From Tillandsia leiboldiana (lineage: Eukaryota > Streptophyta > Magnoliopsida > Poales > Bromeliaceae), in NCBI GenBank assembly GCA_029204045.2, contig CM055062.1, positions 9,419,705 to 9,483,704 on the forward strand: a stretch of DNA of 64,000 nucleotides, read 5' to 3'. The position numbers and the translations under genes were made by a program. How positions within the stretch are numbered: position 1 is the stretch's first letter; each line of letters opens with the position of its first letter. Below, piece after piece: positions 48,012 through 58,429 of the stretch. The notes under the pieces are model-generated. The model ran no database searches. It was given only the letters and a program-made list of their open reading frames with translations, and was not told the DNA's origin.

Positions 48012-49199
48012 CCGACTCCCAAAGATACGAAAATATTTGATGTTTGGTTTTCTACAGAACCATAGTTCATATGGTGTATTTAAGGTTCCCGGGCGCAAAT
48101 ACACTCGATTAATTACATAGACGGCAGTGTTCACTGCTTCAGCCCAAAAATATAGCGGTAAATTCCGGCTATGAAGCATAACACGTGCCATCTCTTGAAC
48201 AACCATGTTTTTGCGCTCGACCACACCATTCTGTTGAGGTGTATAGGGTGCTGAGAATTCATGTTTAATGCCGTTGGAAGTGCAGAAATCAATGAATTTA
48301 GAATTTATGAATTCTCCACCTCTATCACTTCTAACACGAATGATCTTTTCATTCTTTTCAATCATAATACGAAGACAAATCTCGTGAAAAGAATCAAAAG
48401 TATCAGCTTTCTCTTTTAAAAATGCTACCCATGAGTATCTAGAGAAATCATCAACCAATAAGAAAATATACCATTTACCTCCCAAGGATGGTTGACGTGT
48501 CGGCCCCATAAGATCCATATGCAATAATTCTAAGGGCCGTTTAGTACCAACGTGGTTCAAGTTCTTGTGTGCAGTCCTGGATTGTTTTCCCTTTTGACAA
48601 CCACCACACACAATGTTTTGTTTAAGTGAAAGTTTTGGAACCCCCTTGACCACGTCTTTGTTTGAAATTCTAGCAAGTTCCTTAAAATTTATGTGACCTA
48701 GCCTTTCATGCCAAAGTGTTTCATTATTCAAAGAGGCTAAGTTACAGTTTTCAGAAATTTTATTGGGAACAACATAACAATTGTTTTCATATCTAACCCC
48801 CTTTAAAAAGAAAACATGGTACTTATCAGTTACAACACATTCAACAGATGAAAAATTAACTGAAAAACCATTGTCACAAAGTTGACTGATACTAATGAGG
48901 TTAGTCTTAAGGCCATCAACAAATAACACATTATTCAGAATCGGGCCATCTGGAATAGCTACTGTTCATTTTCCAACAATTTTGGAAGACTGACCGTCTC
49001 CGAAAACTACAAGTCCTCCGGAGATTTTCTCAAAATTTTGAAAACAGTTTTTGTCACCGGTCATGTGACGGGAACAACCGCTATCCAGATACCAGGACGA
49101 ATTATCATATGCATGCAAGGAAATATTAGTAACAAGACAAGGGAAGATTTCACCTTTGCGTACCCAAACCTTTCGAGTTTTGGTGTACGTCGGAAATGA
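48012..49199 (-). pseudogene. SIRE-like pol, 5' part: protease and integrase
   Basis: In frame with gag after its TAA. It holds the protease site WYLDSGCSRHMTG (DSG codons at 49077-49085), then a TGA stop at 48966-48968, then the GAG-pre-integrase zinc region (HERLGH...CGGCQKGK) and the integrase core with D (HMDLMGP), D (VRSDRGGEF) and E (NGVVERKN). It ends at FRIFGS, where the solo LTR is inserted. Two in-frame stops plus the insertion inactivate it; otherwise the frame is unbroken. Products would be the element's maturation protease and integrase. Confidence 0.9.
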
Positions 49200-51158
49200 T
49201 TATGAAGTTGATACCTTTGGTGAAAGCGTCTTGTTTGATCCATTGCTTTTTCTTGACGTCGTCGTCTTGTTTGATGAACTACCGAGGCTCTTTTCCTTTG
49301 AATAATTTGCATTTGATTTCCGAGGAATCACCTTTTTGGTAGTCGTTGCAAGAAGTGCTTGAGTTGAGCGTTTGGCTCCCATCTTGCAATTTCTCCTTAT
49401 GTGCCCTGCAATACCACAACGAAAATATACCTTGGTGCTTGACGATCCCGAAGAGGGGGAAGTAGGTTTGTTGTCGTCGTTTGTCGTCAATTCCGGTGTC
49501 GGAGGAGAAGATACCGACTGGGGCACAAAGACTGTCCCACTCGAACTAGGAATGTCTCCAGTTTGAGTGTATCCGAGGCCGAACCGATTTGTTTGACCGA
49601 GACCAAGAAGCTTATCCAACTTACTCCTTCCAGAAGAAAACTGCTGTAAATCATCCTTGAGTTGGAAAATGGTCTCTGTCATTTCCAATTTTTCCTGTCG
49701 AGCCTCGCCGTAGAGCTTCAAGAAGTAATTCGCTTTGTTCACCATATCTACATAATTCTTCTCGAATTGCTCATTGGACTCTTGAAGGGAAACATTTATT
49801 TTAATCAGATTATCCCTTTCCACTTCAAGAGCGTTTAAGAGAGAAGATGCCCTTTTTGCTTCTTCTTCAAGATCCTGCAATCTCCCTCTCAAACTCTTGT
49901 TTTGCTTTGCCAGTTTCTTTGAATCCCTCAAAAGCTTATGGTAGGCAAGAGCAAAATCTTCACCTTCAGAATTATCCGATTCATCATCCGTTGCAGTCTT
50001 TTCAACAGTGGAGTTGGACAATGACTCGGATGTACTAGCCATTAAGCACATGAAGGGTGAAGATGTGGACGCGTGGAATGCCGTTGCGTTATTCTCTTCA
50101 TCACTGGAAGATGACTCATTTGACGTTGAGGTGTCATCCCAAGTGACGGCTTGCATCGCCTTCTTCTTGGACGGATTCTTATTTGGACACTCCGTTGAGA
50201 TATGGCCGTATCCTCGGCACTTGAAGCACTGGACTTGTCCTTCTGAGCTTTTCTTATCCTTTGAAAAACTCTCTTGCTTTCTTGACTTTTGGCTTGAAAA
50301 ACCTTTGCCTTTCTTCCACTTTCCGGAGGATGAGGTTTTACTTGAATTACCCCTTCGGAAGTTTCGGCGAAAATTTCTTGTCAAGAGAGCAAGCTGTTTC
50401 TCAAAGTCCTCCATAGATAAGTTCTCATCGTCGCCTGAGGAGGATGAATCCGCATCTTCTTCTTTCGTTGTTTTCAATGCTAAACCTGAAGACTTAGAAG
50501 AGGATACCTTTCCAGAAGAATAGTTAGTAGGAAAAGTCATTTCATATGTTTGAAGTGAACCAACTAATTCTTCTACACGCATTTCGTCCGGGTGTTTAAT
50601 TGTTTCAATGGCTGCGACCTTTGGGCGAAATCGTTCAGGAAGAGTTCTTAATATCTTTCTTACAACTTTAAATTCTGGAATCTTCTCTCCCAAGTTAGCA
50701 CATGAGTTTACGATGTCTTGCAATCGTGTGTAATAGTCTGTGAATGATTCATTTTCTGCCATGAAAATAGAGTCAAATCTGCTCGTAAGCATTTGCAGCT
50801 TTAGAATCTTCACAAGGTTAGTTCCCTCATGTGTAACTTGAAGAACATCCCAGGTTTCTTTCGCAGTCTCACATGCCGAGACGCGAGAGAATTCTGTTTG
50901 AGACAAGGCATTAAATAGAGCGTTAATTCCTTTGCCATTGTAAGAAGATAATTCTATCTCTTCCTTGGTCCATTTCGACCTAGGTTTGATTGTGTGAACA
51001 TCAACAATAATTTCAGTTGGATTAGACCATCCTAATTCAATTGATTGCCACACCCGTTCGTCGATGGAAATTAAAAAGGCTTTCATCCGTACTTTCCAGT
51101 ACGCATAATTTGTTCCATCGAAGAACGGAGGTCTGTTGATGTTTCCACCTTCAACCAA
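49200..51158 (-). CDS. SIRE-like copia Gag, start codon lost
   Basis: 652 codons on the minus strand ending in TAA at 49200-49202. N terminus has PPFFDGTNYAYWK (DUF4219), followed by a UBN2-type capsid domain to about residue 190, a basic Ser/Lys-rich region, a CCHC zinc knuckle CFKCRGYGHISTEC (about 310-323), an acidic Ser-rich stretch, a coiled-coil segment (about 420-520) and a second, degenerate knuckle (about 575-590) lacking its first Cys. The position homologous to the ATG of the copia copy at 389 reads TTG (51156-51158); the next in-frame ATG is about 25 codons in and would shorten the DUF4219 block. Length fits the long Gag of SIRE elements. Confidence 0.88.
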   Translation of the reverse strand: MVEGGNINRPPFFDGTNYAYWKVRMKAFLISIDERVWQSIELGWSNPTEIIVDVHTIKPRSKWTKEEIELSSYNGKGINALFNALSQTEFSRVSACETAKETWDVLQVTHEGTNLVKILKLQMLTSRFDSIFMAENESFTDYYTRLQDIVNSCANLGEKIPEFKVVRKILRTLPERFRPKVAAIETIKHPDEMRVEELVGSLQTYEMTFPTNYSSGKVSSSKSSGLALKTTKEEDADSSSSGDDENLSMEDFEKQLALLTRNFRRNFRRGNSSKTSSSGKWKKGKGFSSQKSRKQESFSKDKKSSEGQVQCFKCRGYGHISTECPNKNPSKKKAMQAVTWDDTSTSNESSSSDEENNATAFHASTSSPFMCLMASTSESLSNSTVEKTATDDESDNSEGEDFALAYHKLLRDSKKLAKQNKSLRGRLQDLEEEAKRASSLLNALEVERDNLIKINVSLQESNEQFEKNYVDMVNKANYFLKLYGEARQEKLEMTETIFQLKDDLQQFSSGRSKLDKLLGLGQTNRFGLGYTQTGDIPSSSGTVFVPQSVSSPPTPELTTNDDNKPTSPSSGSSSTKVYFRCGIAGHIRRNCKMGAKRSTQALLATTTKKVIPRKSNANYSKEKSLGSSSNKTTTSRKSNGSNKTLSPKVSTS

Positions 51159-51176
51159 TGTTTACAACCCTATTCC

Positions 51177-51189
51177 CGCTCCGATACCA
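51177..51189 (-). promoter_or_regulatory. Primer-binding site of SIRE-like element
   Basis: TGGTATCGGAGCG on the minus strand, two bases from the 5' LTR; one A-to-G change from the tRNA-Met complement TGGTATCAGAGC. Confidence 0.85.
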
Positions 51190-51191
51190 CT

Positions 51192-52448
51192 TGTTGGGTT
51201 ATGTATAAAATGGATCTAAATAGGGGAAAAAACACCTAGAGGGGGGGTGAATAGGTGTAAACAATAAACACTCAAAAATCTTTGCGATATAAAACCCAAT
51301 GCGGAAAAATAAATAACACGCAGAGATTTTTACGTGGAAACCTCCAATCCGGAGTAAAAAATCACGGGACCGATAACACGGTGAAATCCACTAGAATTAA
51401 CACACGTACAAGGTGATTTACCGTACATACTTACAACTCAACCTTTTCCATACGCTCCTAGTAGATCTTCTCCGCTCGCTCCGCAACGCTGCTCGAATCC
51501 ACGATTAGCGTCCAACGCCGAATCCACGGCGTCCAACGTCGAGTCCACGACGTCCGACCGAATCCAGGGTCTTCACCCAGTAGCACGTCTCGAATCCACG
51601 AACGTACCTCGCTCCGAATCCACGAGAGCGGTAGCACCTTGAATCCACAAGGCCACGCGAGTCCACGCGCCGATTTGGGATAAATCGTTATTTTTTGGGT
51701 GGTGATGATCCGCCGAATACTTAGATTATAAATAGATCGGAAATACCATCTAAGTATTCATTGATTTGATTCTACTCAAAATCTGAGTATGAAAACCTAG
51801 AATCAAATCAATCAATATAGATGAAGAAACATAGGATTAAATCTATTGATTTCCTTTCTTCTCTATGGGTGGATTTTTCTATTTTTAACCGTATTTGGAT
51901 TACCCTAAAAAAAGAATCGTAGGGTCTATTTATAGGTTAGAAACCGTTGGAAGAAGATAAGAATCAAAAACTAACCATTTCTGGAATTTTTCAGGACGAC
52001 AGTCCGGACTGGAGTTGGCGGTCCGGACTGTCTCAGCGAAACAGACAATTTCCAGAAAAGACGACATTCGGGGTCCGGACTGAAATCCACGGTCCGGACT
52101 GTTCATGCTTTTCTTGCAAATTCCACGTTCGGGGTCTGGACTGAAATTCCCAGGGTCCGGACTGGAATTATGCACGAACTAACCTATGTTCGGGGTCCGG
52201 ACTGTAAAGCCCGATTCGGACTCTGAACATATGGAATATCCAGTTTTTGATTTTTATGCAATAAAAAATTCATCCAAGTGTTTCTACACTATAAGAAGTA
52301 TTCGGATCATCAAACTTATTTAATTAAACGTACCTGATCCTTTTGAATTCTTCTTACTTGAGATTGAGGTATACGATCCAACTTTTCCATCTTCAATCTT
52401 CAAGACTTAACCGATTTCACGAAATACGCCAACTCAAATTCCGTAACA
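51192..52448 (-). repeat. 5' LTR of SIRE-like element
   Basis: 1,257 bp, near-identical to 31818-33073. Minus-strand TATA box at 51927-51934 and TCCGGA array at about 52003-52205. Confidence 0.92.
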
Positions 52449-52453
52449 CCGGC

Positions 52454-52946
52454 GACCCATTTGCGTCCGCTGGCCATCCGGAGGTCCGGAGACCTCGGGG
52501 CTTCACCTGGGTCACCCTTTTAACGTCAGAAGTCGGCTGCTAGGGTCCAAGTTACAAGGAACCCAACAAAAGGTGAGATCCTACCTCGCCGAATCCGAGG
52601 AAGAAGAAGGTGATGGCCCCCCGGCGGGGCCTGGCGTCGGGGCTCCTCGATCTGCTCCTCTGGAGGCCAAAGGTGCTCCCAGATGGAAGTAGAAGAGATC
52701 CCGAGAACTTGGGTTGCTTCCTTCCCCACTAACCCGAGAGCAAGAGTAGATCTTGCTTTACTCTTTGCTTTTCCGGCGAGGGATGGTGGCGGCCGGCGAA
52801 GCTGCGGGTGCACCCGTCGGAGCAGGAGCAGAGGAAGTCGAGAAGCCTCCTCTGGTGCGGCTGGGTGCGATGGATCCGAGGCTAGGGCATCTCAGGTCTA
52901 CTTATATGCATTGGCACAAAATGCTAATAAGTCCCTCATCTAACAT
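52454..52946 (-). repeat. Host DNA of SIRE insertion, probably end of element C LTR
   Basis: Continues from the CCGGC duplication to the apparent start of the next LTR. Short GC-biased frames only. Adding this to the segments at 3317, 7072 and 31492 gives about 2.86 kb, a plausible Tekay LTR length, but I see no expected TATTACA end, so the assignment is tentative. Confidence 0.35.
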
Positions 52947-55487
52947 TGTCTAGAGTCGGGTCCTTCGCAGGGACTTTATCTCGCACCTTGGCCCATCTCC
53001 AAAGGATCTCATTGGATTCCACACATAAAATGCGGGGACTCTTATGCAAAAACACCGTTTTCCACCGTTTTTCACGCTTTTCGAGACCACCGGTTCGTCA
53101 AACTGAAAAACGGACACTACCACCACGTCCGGCTCGACGAACCCTTTTGAGTAGCGACTTTGGTTCACTGAAGACGAACTTCGATAATTCTAAAATCCAT
53201 CTTATATGGTAGTTTAAACAGTTCGGCATGCTTTACGATGCTTTAGGCTCGTCAAACAGAAATTTGGTCAGCACCACTGCGCTCAGAACGATGACGTCAT
53301 TTAAATCGACTACCTGGATCGTCGGATTCGGACTCCAAGCGGTCGATCGGCCAACGTTGGCCAGCGAGGAATCAAATCAGGGTGTTACTATTCACTTCAC
53401 TATTCACTTAAGTCGCGGGTCCCACTAGTTTCCCTGCTGCTTTCAGGACGATCCGACCGTCGGATCAACAATTGGTCTATACCATTTTCACCCGATTTGA
53501 TGAGACGGTCGCACTGGAGATTTCAGATTTCCGAGATCGGACTCGGATCAGAAGGCGGAAATAGTGCCTCGGAAACTGTGCAATTCGCACTCCGGTACAC
53601 AACCCACTAAGGTTTAGATTTGTTTCATCACACGTATTCACACTTGAATTTTACTCTTTATTCCAACTCGAATTTTCTCGAGCATTACATCAAATTAAAA
53701 TAAAACGGAAAGCGGGAAGGTCGAGATACTACACGAATTTCAACCTGTGAGGACTCGATCAACATCCACACTTCGCGTGGATCGTAGCCATATATTTATT
53801 GGAATTTTTGGAGATCATCTCGCAGGTGATATTTTGGCTTCTTTCAGACTGATCTTTTCGTATATTTGTGATCGTGGGGATTTTTGCTTACTGCGATGTT
53901 TGGACTTTATCTTTGTGCCCAGGAGGAGTTTTCTGGTGTTTTTAGGCTCATTTGAATTGTCGGAATCTGAGGATTATCCCCGTGCTGTTTTAGCTTATTT
54001 GGACTTGGGATCGACGCACGCATTCAGGTGGGCTGCTTCATCTCCAAAACCGGTGGACGGTTCTCTAATTCTATTTGTGTTAGTGAGCATGCATAATGTG
54101 AGCGGTGATAGGAAGCATGTTTGTGTGAGATAATATTTTCTGGTGTTGTTATTATGATCATGTTGATTAATGCTTCCTATTTGTGTTAAACTAAATACTA
54201 TTATTGGAACTTGACCTAGCACCCTGTCATATGTTGCATGTTCAACCAGACTAGTAGAAAACTCCAACTTGGGCTAGTTTATTTATGCTTTAGACACTCC
54301 CGCACATTTATTCTTTCACCTGGACTTAGAGTGTTCCTCGCCCGGGTAGTGGGCTGAGTGGTCAGGTTGTCGTGGGATGCATGTTACACTCGTGTCTGGG
54401 GGCCGAGTGGAGTCTGGTAGCTGTGATTAGATCAGTACTATTCTTGGGAGCCGTCTGAGTCGACGGTGGGTCCCGACTGTTGAGGATTTCCAGCCAGTGA
54501 GTGAGAGATGTGATGTTGGTTACTGTCGATCTTATTGATCGTGGATTTGAACTATAGCCTGCATGAGCCATATTGAGCTCGACAGAGATGCACGGATACT
54601 TTCCTCGGTGGGGTCGCGCCCCTCGAGTGCCACTCCAGAGCTAGGCCTGTTACTTTGCTATCGCGACTTGTCGACTAGTCCTTTTGGCTGGGCCCTTTTT
54701 GGGCCATCACCGACGCCCTACGTAAGTCCAGTCCTCCGTGAATGTAATGGCAGTAGGTGGGCGCAGGTTTGATTGGACCCTATGTGGCAGTCAGTGTAGA
54801 TTGGGTGATTATTTTATCGAGAGATAGTAGATGCATCATGTTCCATCTGTATGACCCCCTTGAGCATTTAGATAGAGGCATAGTAGCTATAGAGTTATTT
54901 CCAGCCTTTTCAGTACTGCATTTGTTATTTTATGCCTCTAGTAGACTTAGTGGGTAGACCGTCGGGCTTGGTGACGGTACCCACTGAGAACTACATGATG
55001 GTGTAGTTCTCACACCCATGGTTGGTGACTTTTTCCAGGGACCTCTCCTCCAGTTCCTGCCGCTTCTGTTGCTGATCCATTTGACCGAGATAAGGGAGTC
55101 GCGAGTTAGATCCCTACCCGTCTCCAGTGCAGAGAGTAGACGTACCCCTTTTAGGTGATGTACTAGTACTGTCAGAGATTTTCGGATGTATCTTGTACTT
55201 TTTATTTTGAGAGTTTTATTTTGGAGAGACTTATGTATTGTGAGGACCTAACATGTACTATTTGGAGTTGTATGTATTTATTTCAGTAGTTTACTTTTTC
55301 GCTCTGATGTCTGTATAGTGGTTTGTATGATCTTTTGCAGGTTAGTCGCTTCATCTATACGGGGCCTCCCGTATAGGCGGCGGATATGTTGGCAGACCTG
55401 GGTCACAGTTTCGACGCCGGGGCGTGACAGATTAGAGAATGGATCTGTTGGCGAGCCCGGGTCACAGTTTCGACTCCGGGGCGTGAC
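52947..55487 (+). repeat. LTR of the nested-solo-LTR family, with rearranged 3' end
   Basis: Plus-strand relative of the solo LTR at 38019-48011. The 3' half aligns clearly (hairpin, GGTACCCACTGAG, GACGCCGGGGCGTGACA). The start TGTCTAGAG at 52947 is chosen by weak similarity to TGTAGAGTACTGGG. The end is duplicated: one CGGGGCGTGACA at 55430, 14 unrelated bases, then a second ~45-bp LTR end to 55487. The flanks AACAT and CTAGG are not a target duplication. Confidence 0.6.
54985..55012 (+). other. 11-bp-stem hairpin in LTR
   Basis: TGAGAACTACA (54985-54995) and TGTAGTTCTCA (55002-55012) pair perfectly around TGATGG. Homologous to the hairpin at 38389-38416. Confidence 0.85.
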
Positions 55488-56802
55488 ACTAGGTCTCTAA
55501 ACTGCCAGGTTCTTGCCCCTGTCGTGTGCCTTGCCAGCAATACCTGGATTTGTAAAAATGGTCACCAAAGAGTGTGAGAATTATGAATAGTTTCAAGTGG
55601 GTTTAACCACCGAGAAAACATGTTCTGCACTGCTAGGTCCAATAGAAGCAATAGCAGCAAGATAATATATGAATATGAAAAGCTGTAAATGTTAAACTAG
55701 CATGCTGATATAAAATTGCTACACTACTACGATTACAACAATGCTTTTAATCAATGAAAAGTAAAGGAAAGGAGTTGAGATCACGCATTTTGGTGAAATC
55801 CCCCACTTTGTAAGGTGCTCTTGCAAAGAGGAGTGCTTGATCTACAAATCTCCAAGAAAAACCCCTAAAATAAGGTTTAGAAACCAAAAGAGATCATTAG
55901 AACACTTTTAGAACTCAAAAATTTCCAAAAATTCAAATCTTACAAAAATCCTAAAAACTCACATCGTGATTTCTTGCTAAAACGAGGTGAAGAGAGGTTC
56001 TTCTTCCTCCCAATGTGCTCTCCTAGTGATTATCTTCCGATCCGAGGCTTCAAAGGAGATCAAACCCACCAAAATGCCTTCTCCAAGCTTAGAGTTCCTC
56101 TTCTTCTAGAGAGAGAAAGAGAGGAGAGAGAGACAAAAATGGTGGAGTGAAGAGATTTGAGGTTGAGGGAGAAGTCCCCCACCTTTTATACTAAGGCCCC
56201 ACCCATATTTACAAGTTTGCTACTCTCTCAGATTTTTCAAACCGCAAAGATTCGGACTTTTTTCAAAAAGTCCGGACTCCGAACGTTACCTTGCACTGTG
56301 CGCGCCGAAGGTCCGGACTTTTTCCCCGAAATAGTCCGGACCCCGAACGTGGATTTTCCTACGCATTGAGACGGTCTGGACCCCGAACGTTGGGTCCAAA
56401 TTTCTCAGCGAGAAAGTTCGGTTCTTTCCCTTGCGGTAGGGACCTTTTGGCCAAGGTCCGGATTTTTTCAAAAAGGTCCGGACCCCGAAGTTCTAAATCT
56501 CATTTTCTCATGGCTTCAAAAAACGTGTTTTCGCTCTATGAGGCTCTAAACCCCATGTGATCATTCCAACATGCTCGAAACTCACTTATAACATACCCAC
56601 GACCATTTTGACTATTCTGGGTCTCTTTTAAGCCGATTTTTAATACGGAACTTCTTTTAAATCATGTTTTCCAACTCACTTTTGGTCCGGATACCTTTTG
56701 CTTTGAACCAAACTTACTCTAACTTTTTTTAATCATATTTTTAAACATGCTTAGGGCGTCTTATCCACACTTTGCTATTTTAGCAAAAGCCGGGGCACCA
56801 CA
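55488..56802 (-). repeat. Degenerate LTR-like segment, minus orientation
   Basis: On the minus strand it starts TGTGGTGCCCCGGC at 56802, then shows a TCCGGA array (about 56270-56483) and a TATA box (TATAAAAGG near plus 56180), the order seen in the copia LTRs of this window. Its other end is not recognisable. It cuts the RT of the Ty3 pol that begins at 56803. No coding content. Confidence 0.5.
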
Positions 56803-57387
56803 GTATTTTCGAGCCTCTGCTGGACCAATTTGTCATAATCTTTATAGATGACATATTTGTCTACTCCTATAGCAATGAGGAGTAAGAAGAGCACTTGAGA
56901 ACAGGATTGCAAATCCTTCGGGAAGAAAAGCTCTATGCAAAGTTGAAGAAGTACAACTTATGGTTGAAGGAGGTCACTTTCTTGGGTCACGTTATATCTG
57001 AAAATATAGTAACAGTTGACCTGAAAAAAGTGGAGGCAATCAAGTGTTGGTCTCGCCCAACGAATGTGATGGTCCATAGTTTTTTGGGCCTCTCAGGTTA
57101 CTATCGGCGGTTTGTGGGGGGATTCTCAAAGATCGCTACTCCAATAACGCACCTTCTACACAAAGGAGCAAGATTCATTTGGAGCAACGATTGCGATGGA
57201 AGCTTCAAGAAGTTGAAAGAAAATTTGACTAATACTCCTATCCTCGCCATACCGATCCTAAGAGAGAACTTTGTGGTGTACAGTGAAACATCACATCAGG
57301 GTCTCAGGTATGTGCTGATGCAGAACAGGCAAGTTATAACTTATGCTTCCTGTTAGCTGGAAGCACTATCTTTATAGCAAACATTGT

Positions 57388-57392
57388 GAGGT
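57388..57392. repeat. Target-site duplication GAGGT (left) of 1-kb solo LTR
   Basis: GAGGT here and at 58430-58434 flank the LTR and duplicate RNase H codons. Confidence 0.9.
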
Positions 57393-58429
57393 TGTTGAGA
57401 CCAAAATTTTTCGCCACTTAAGGAAGTGACATGTGACGTATACCATCGGCTAAGGGTATTAGCCGATAAGAGAATTAGTCAACAAAGAGGGACCCGCGTC
57501 TTGACCAAGACCGACCACAGTCACGTGAGAGTGCAGCACGTGGCGCACGCCATAGGCTAAAGGCATCAGCCAATAGGAGAAGCGGCCAATATGAGGTTAT
57601 CATCTCATCCAGGACCAACCTCGGCCGAAGGCAAATATCAGACCGCCTCAGTCGAACGACGAAGAAGGCGAAGTCAGGGTCAACTCTCGGTTGCTTGAGC
57701 CGCAGAAGGAAAGATCCTAGAAAAAAAGAGTACGAGATTTGGGCGCGAATCTCATAACAGACTCCGAAACGGCAAGTGGCACCCAGCATTGGAAAGCGCC
57801 GAAGATCACGCTTCGGCGCGTCGATTAGGGGATGAAACTGGACGAAAAACGATTACTATCCTATTGAGGAGAATCGACTCAAAATGAAGTAGTTGAGGAA
57901 TTTACGATGATTCCCCTTAGATCACGCCGATTACTAAAAGCGGCGGTTATACACATGGTTCGTAAATGTATAAATAAGAGAATCAACGAAGGAAAAAAAT
58001 GGGTCATGCAATCTTGTAAGCCATGACCACCCCCTACTTTTCATATATTTTCATATATGCATTTACTTCTTTCCTAGATAGATTTACCGTATTTTCTAGG
58101 AGTATATTACTTGTAATTTTTATCCCTTCCCCCCTCCTTGTATTCCCGTTTCAAGTAATACAAAATATTAATCGGCTCCTTAGCCGTGTCAATTTATTAT
58201 CTCTACTATCTGAGTCGGCTACTCCAGGTCGGACTCAGCCTCTCTCTATCTCTATATCTCGATTCCGCTAATCTAAGCCGGACAGTCGCAACAGTTTACT
58301 AAGAAGAACCCGGCCGAGCATATCCCTCCTCCCCCTAATCGCTTGATCTATTGACACGCGGCGCATCACATTTCAAAGGGTCAACCGAACCACGGGGCCG
58401 GTCGATGACTGACGTTTTTGTCCCCAACA
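57393..58429 (+). mobile_element. 1-kb solo LTR inside Ty3 pol
   Basis: 1,037 bp, TGTTGAGACC...GTCCCCAACA, with TATAAATA at 57969-57976 and perfect GAGGT duplications. No internal region is left. A decayed relative in opposite orientation is at 62854-63733. The superfamily cannot be told from the LTR alone. Confidence 0.88.

Larger units (their letters stand above)
31818..52448 (-). mobile_element. SIRE/Maximus-like Ty1/copia element with nested insertion
   Basis: Minus-strand element: 5' LTR 51192-52448, primer site, gag, pol, an extra 3' ORF, purine tract and 3' LTR 31818-33073. Its 20.6-kb span becomes about 10.6 kb once the nested 9,998 bp (insert plus duplicated CCGAC) are discounted, a normal SIRE size. 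Long internal region with an additional ORF after RNase H and an AAATGGGGAGATTG-type tract next to the 3' LTR support SIRE/Maximus. LTRs look roughly 98-99% identical by eye. Confidence 0.92.

Noticed and set aside
3317..55487. Pair of inverted TGTCACGCCCC/GGGGCGTGACA motifs as ends of one giant element
   Set aside because: The motif is the common LTR end of several families here; target duplications assign each occurrence to a separate insertion.
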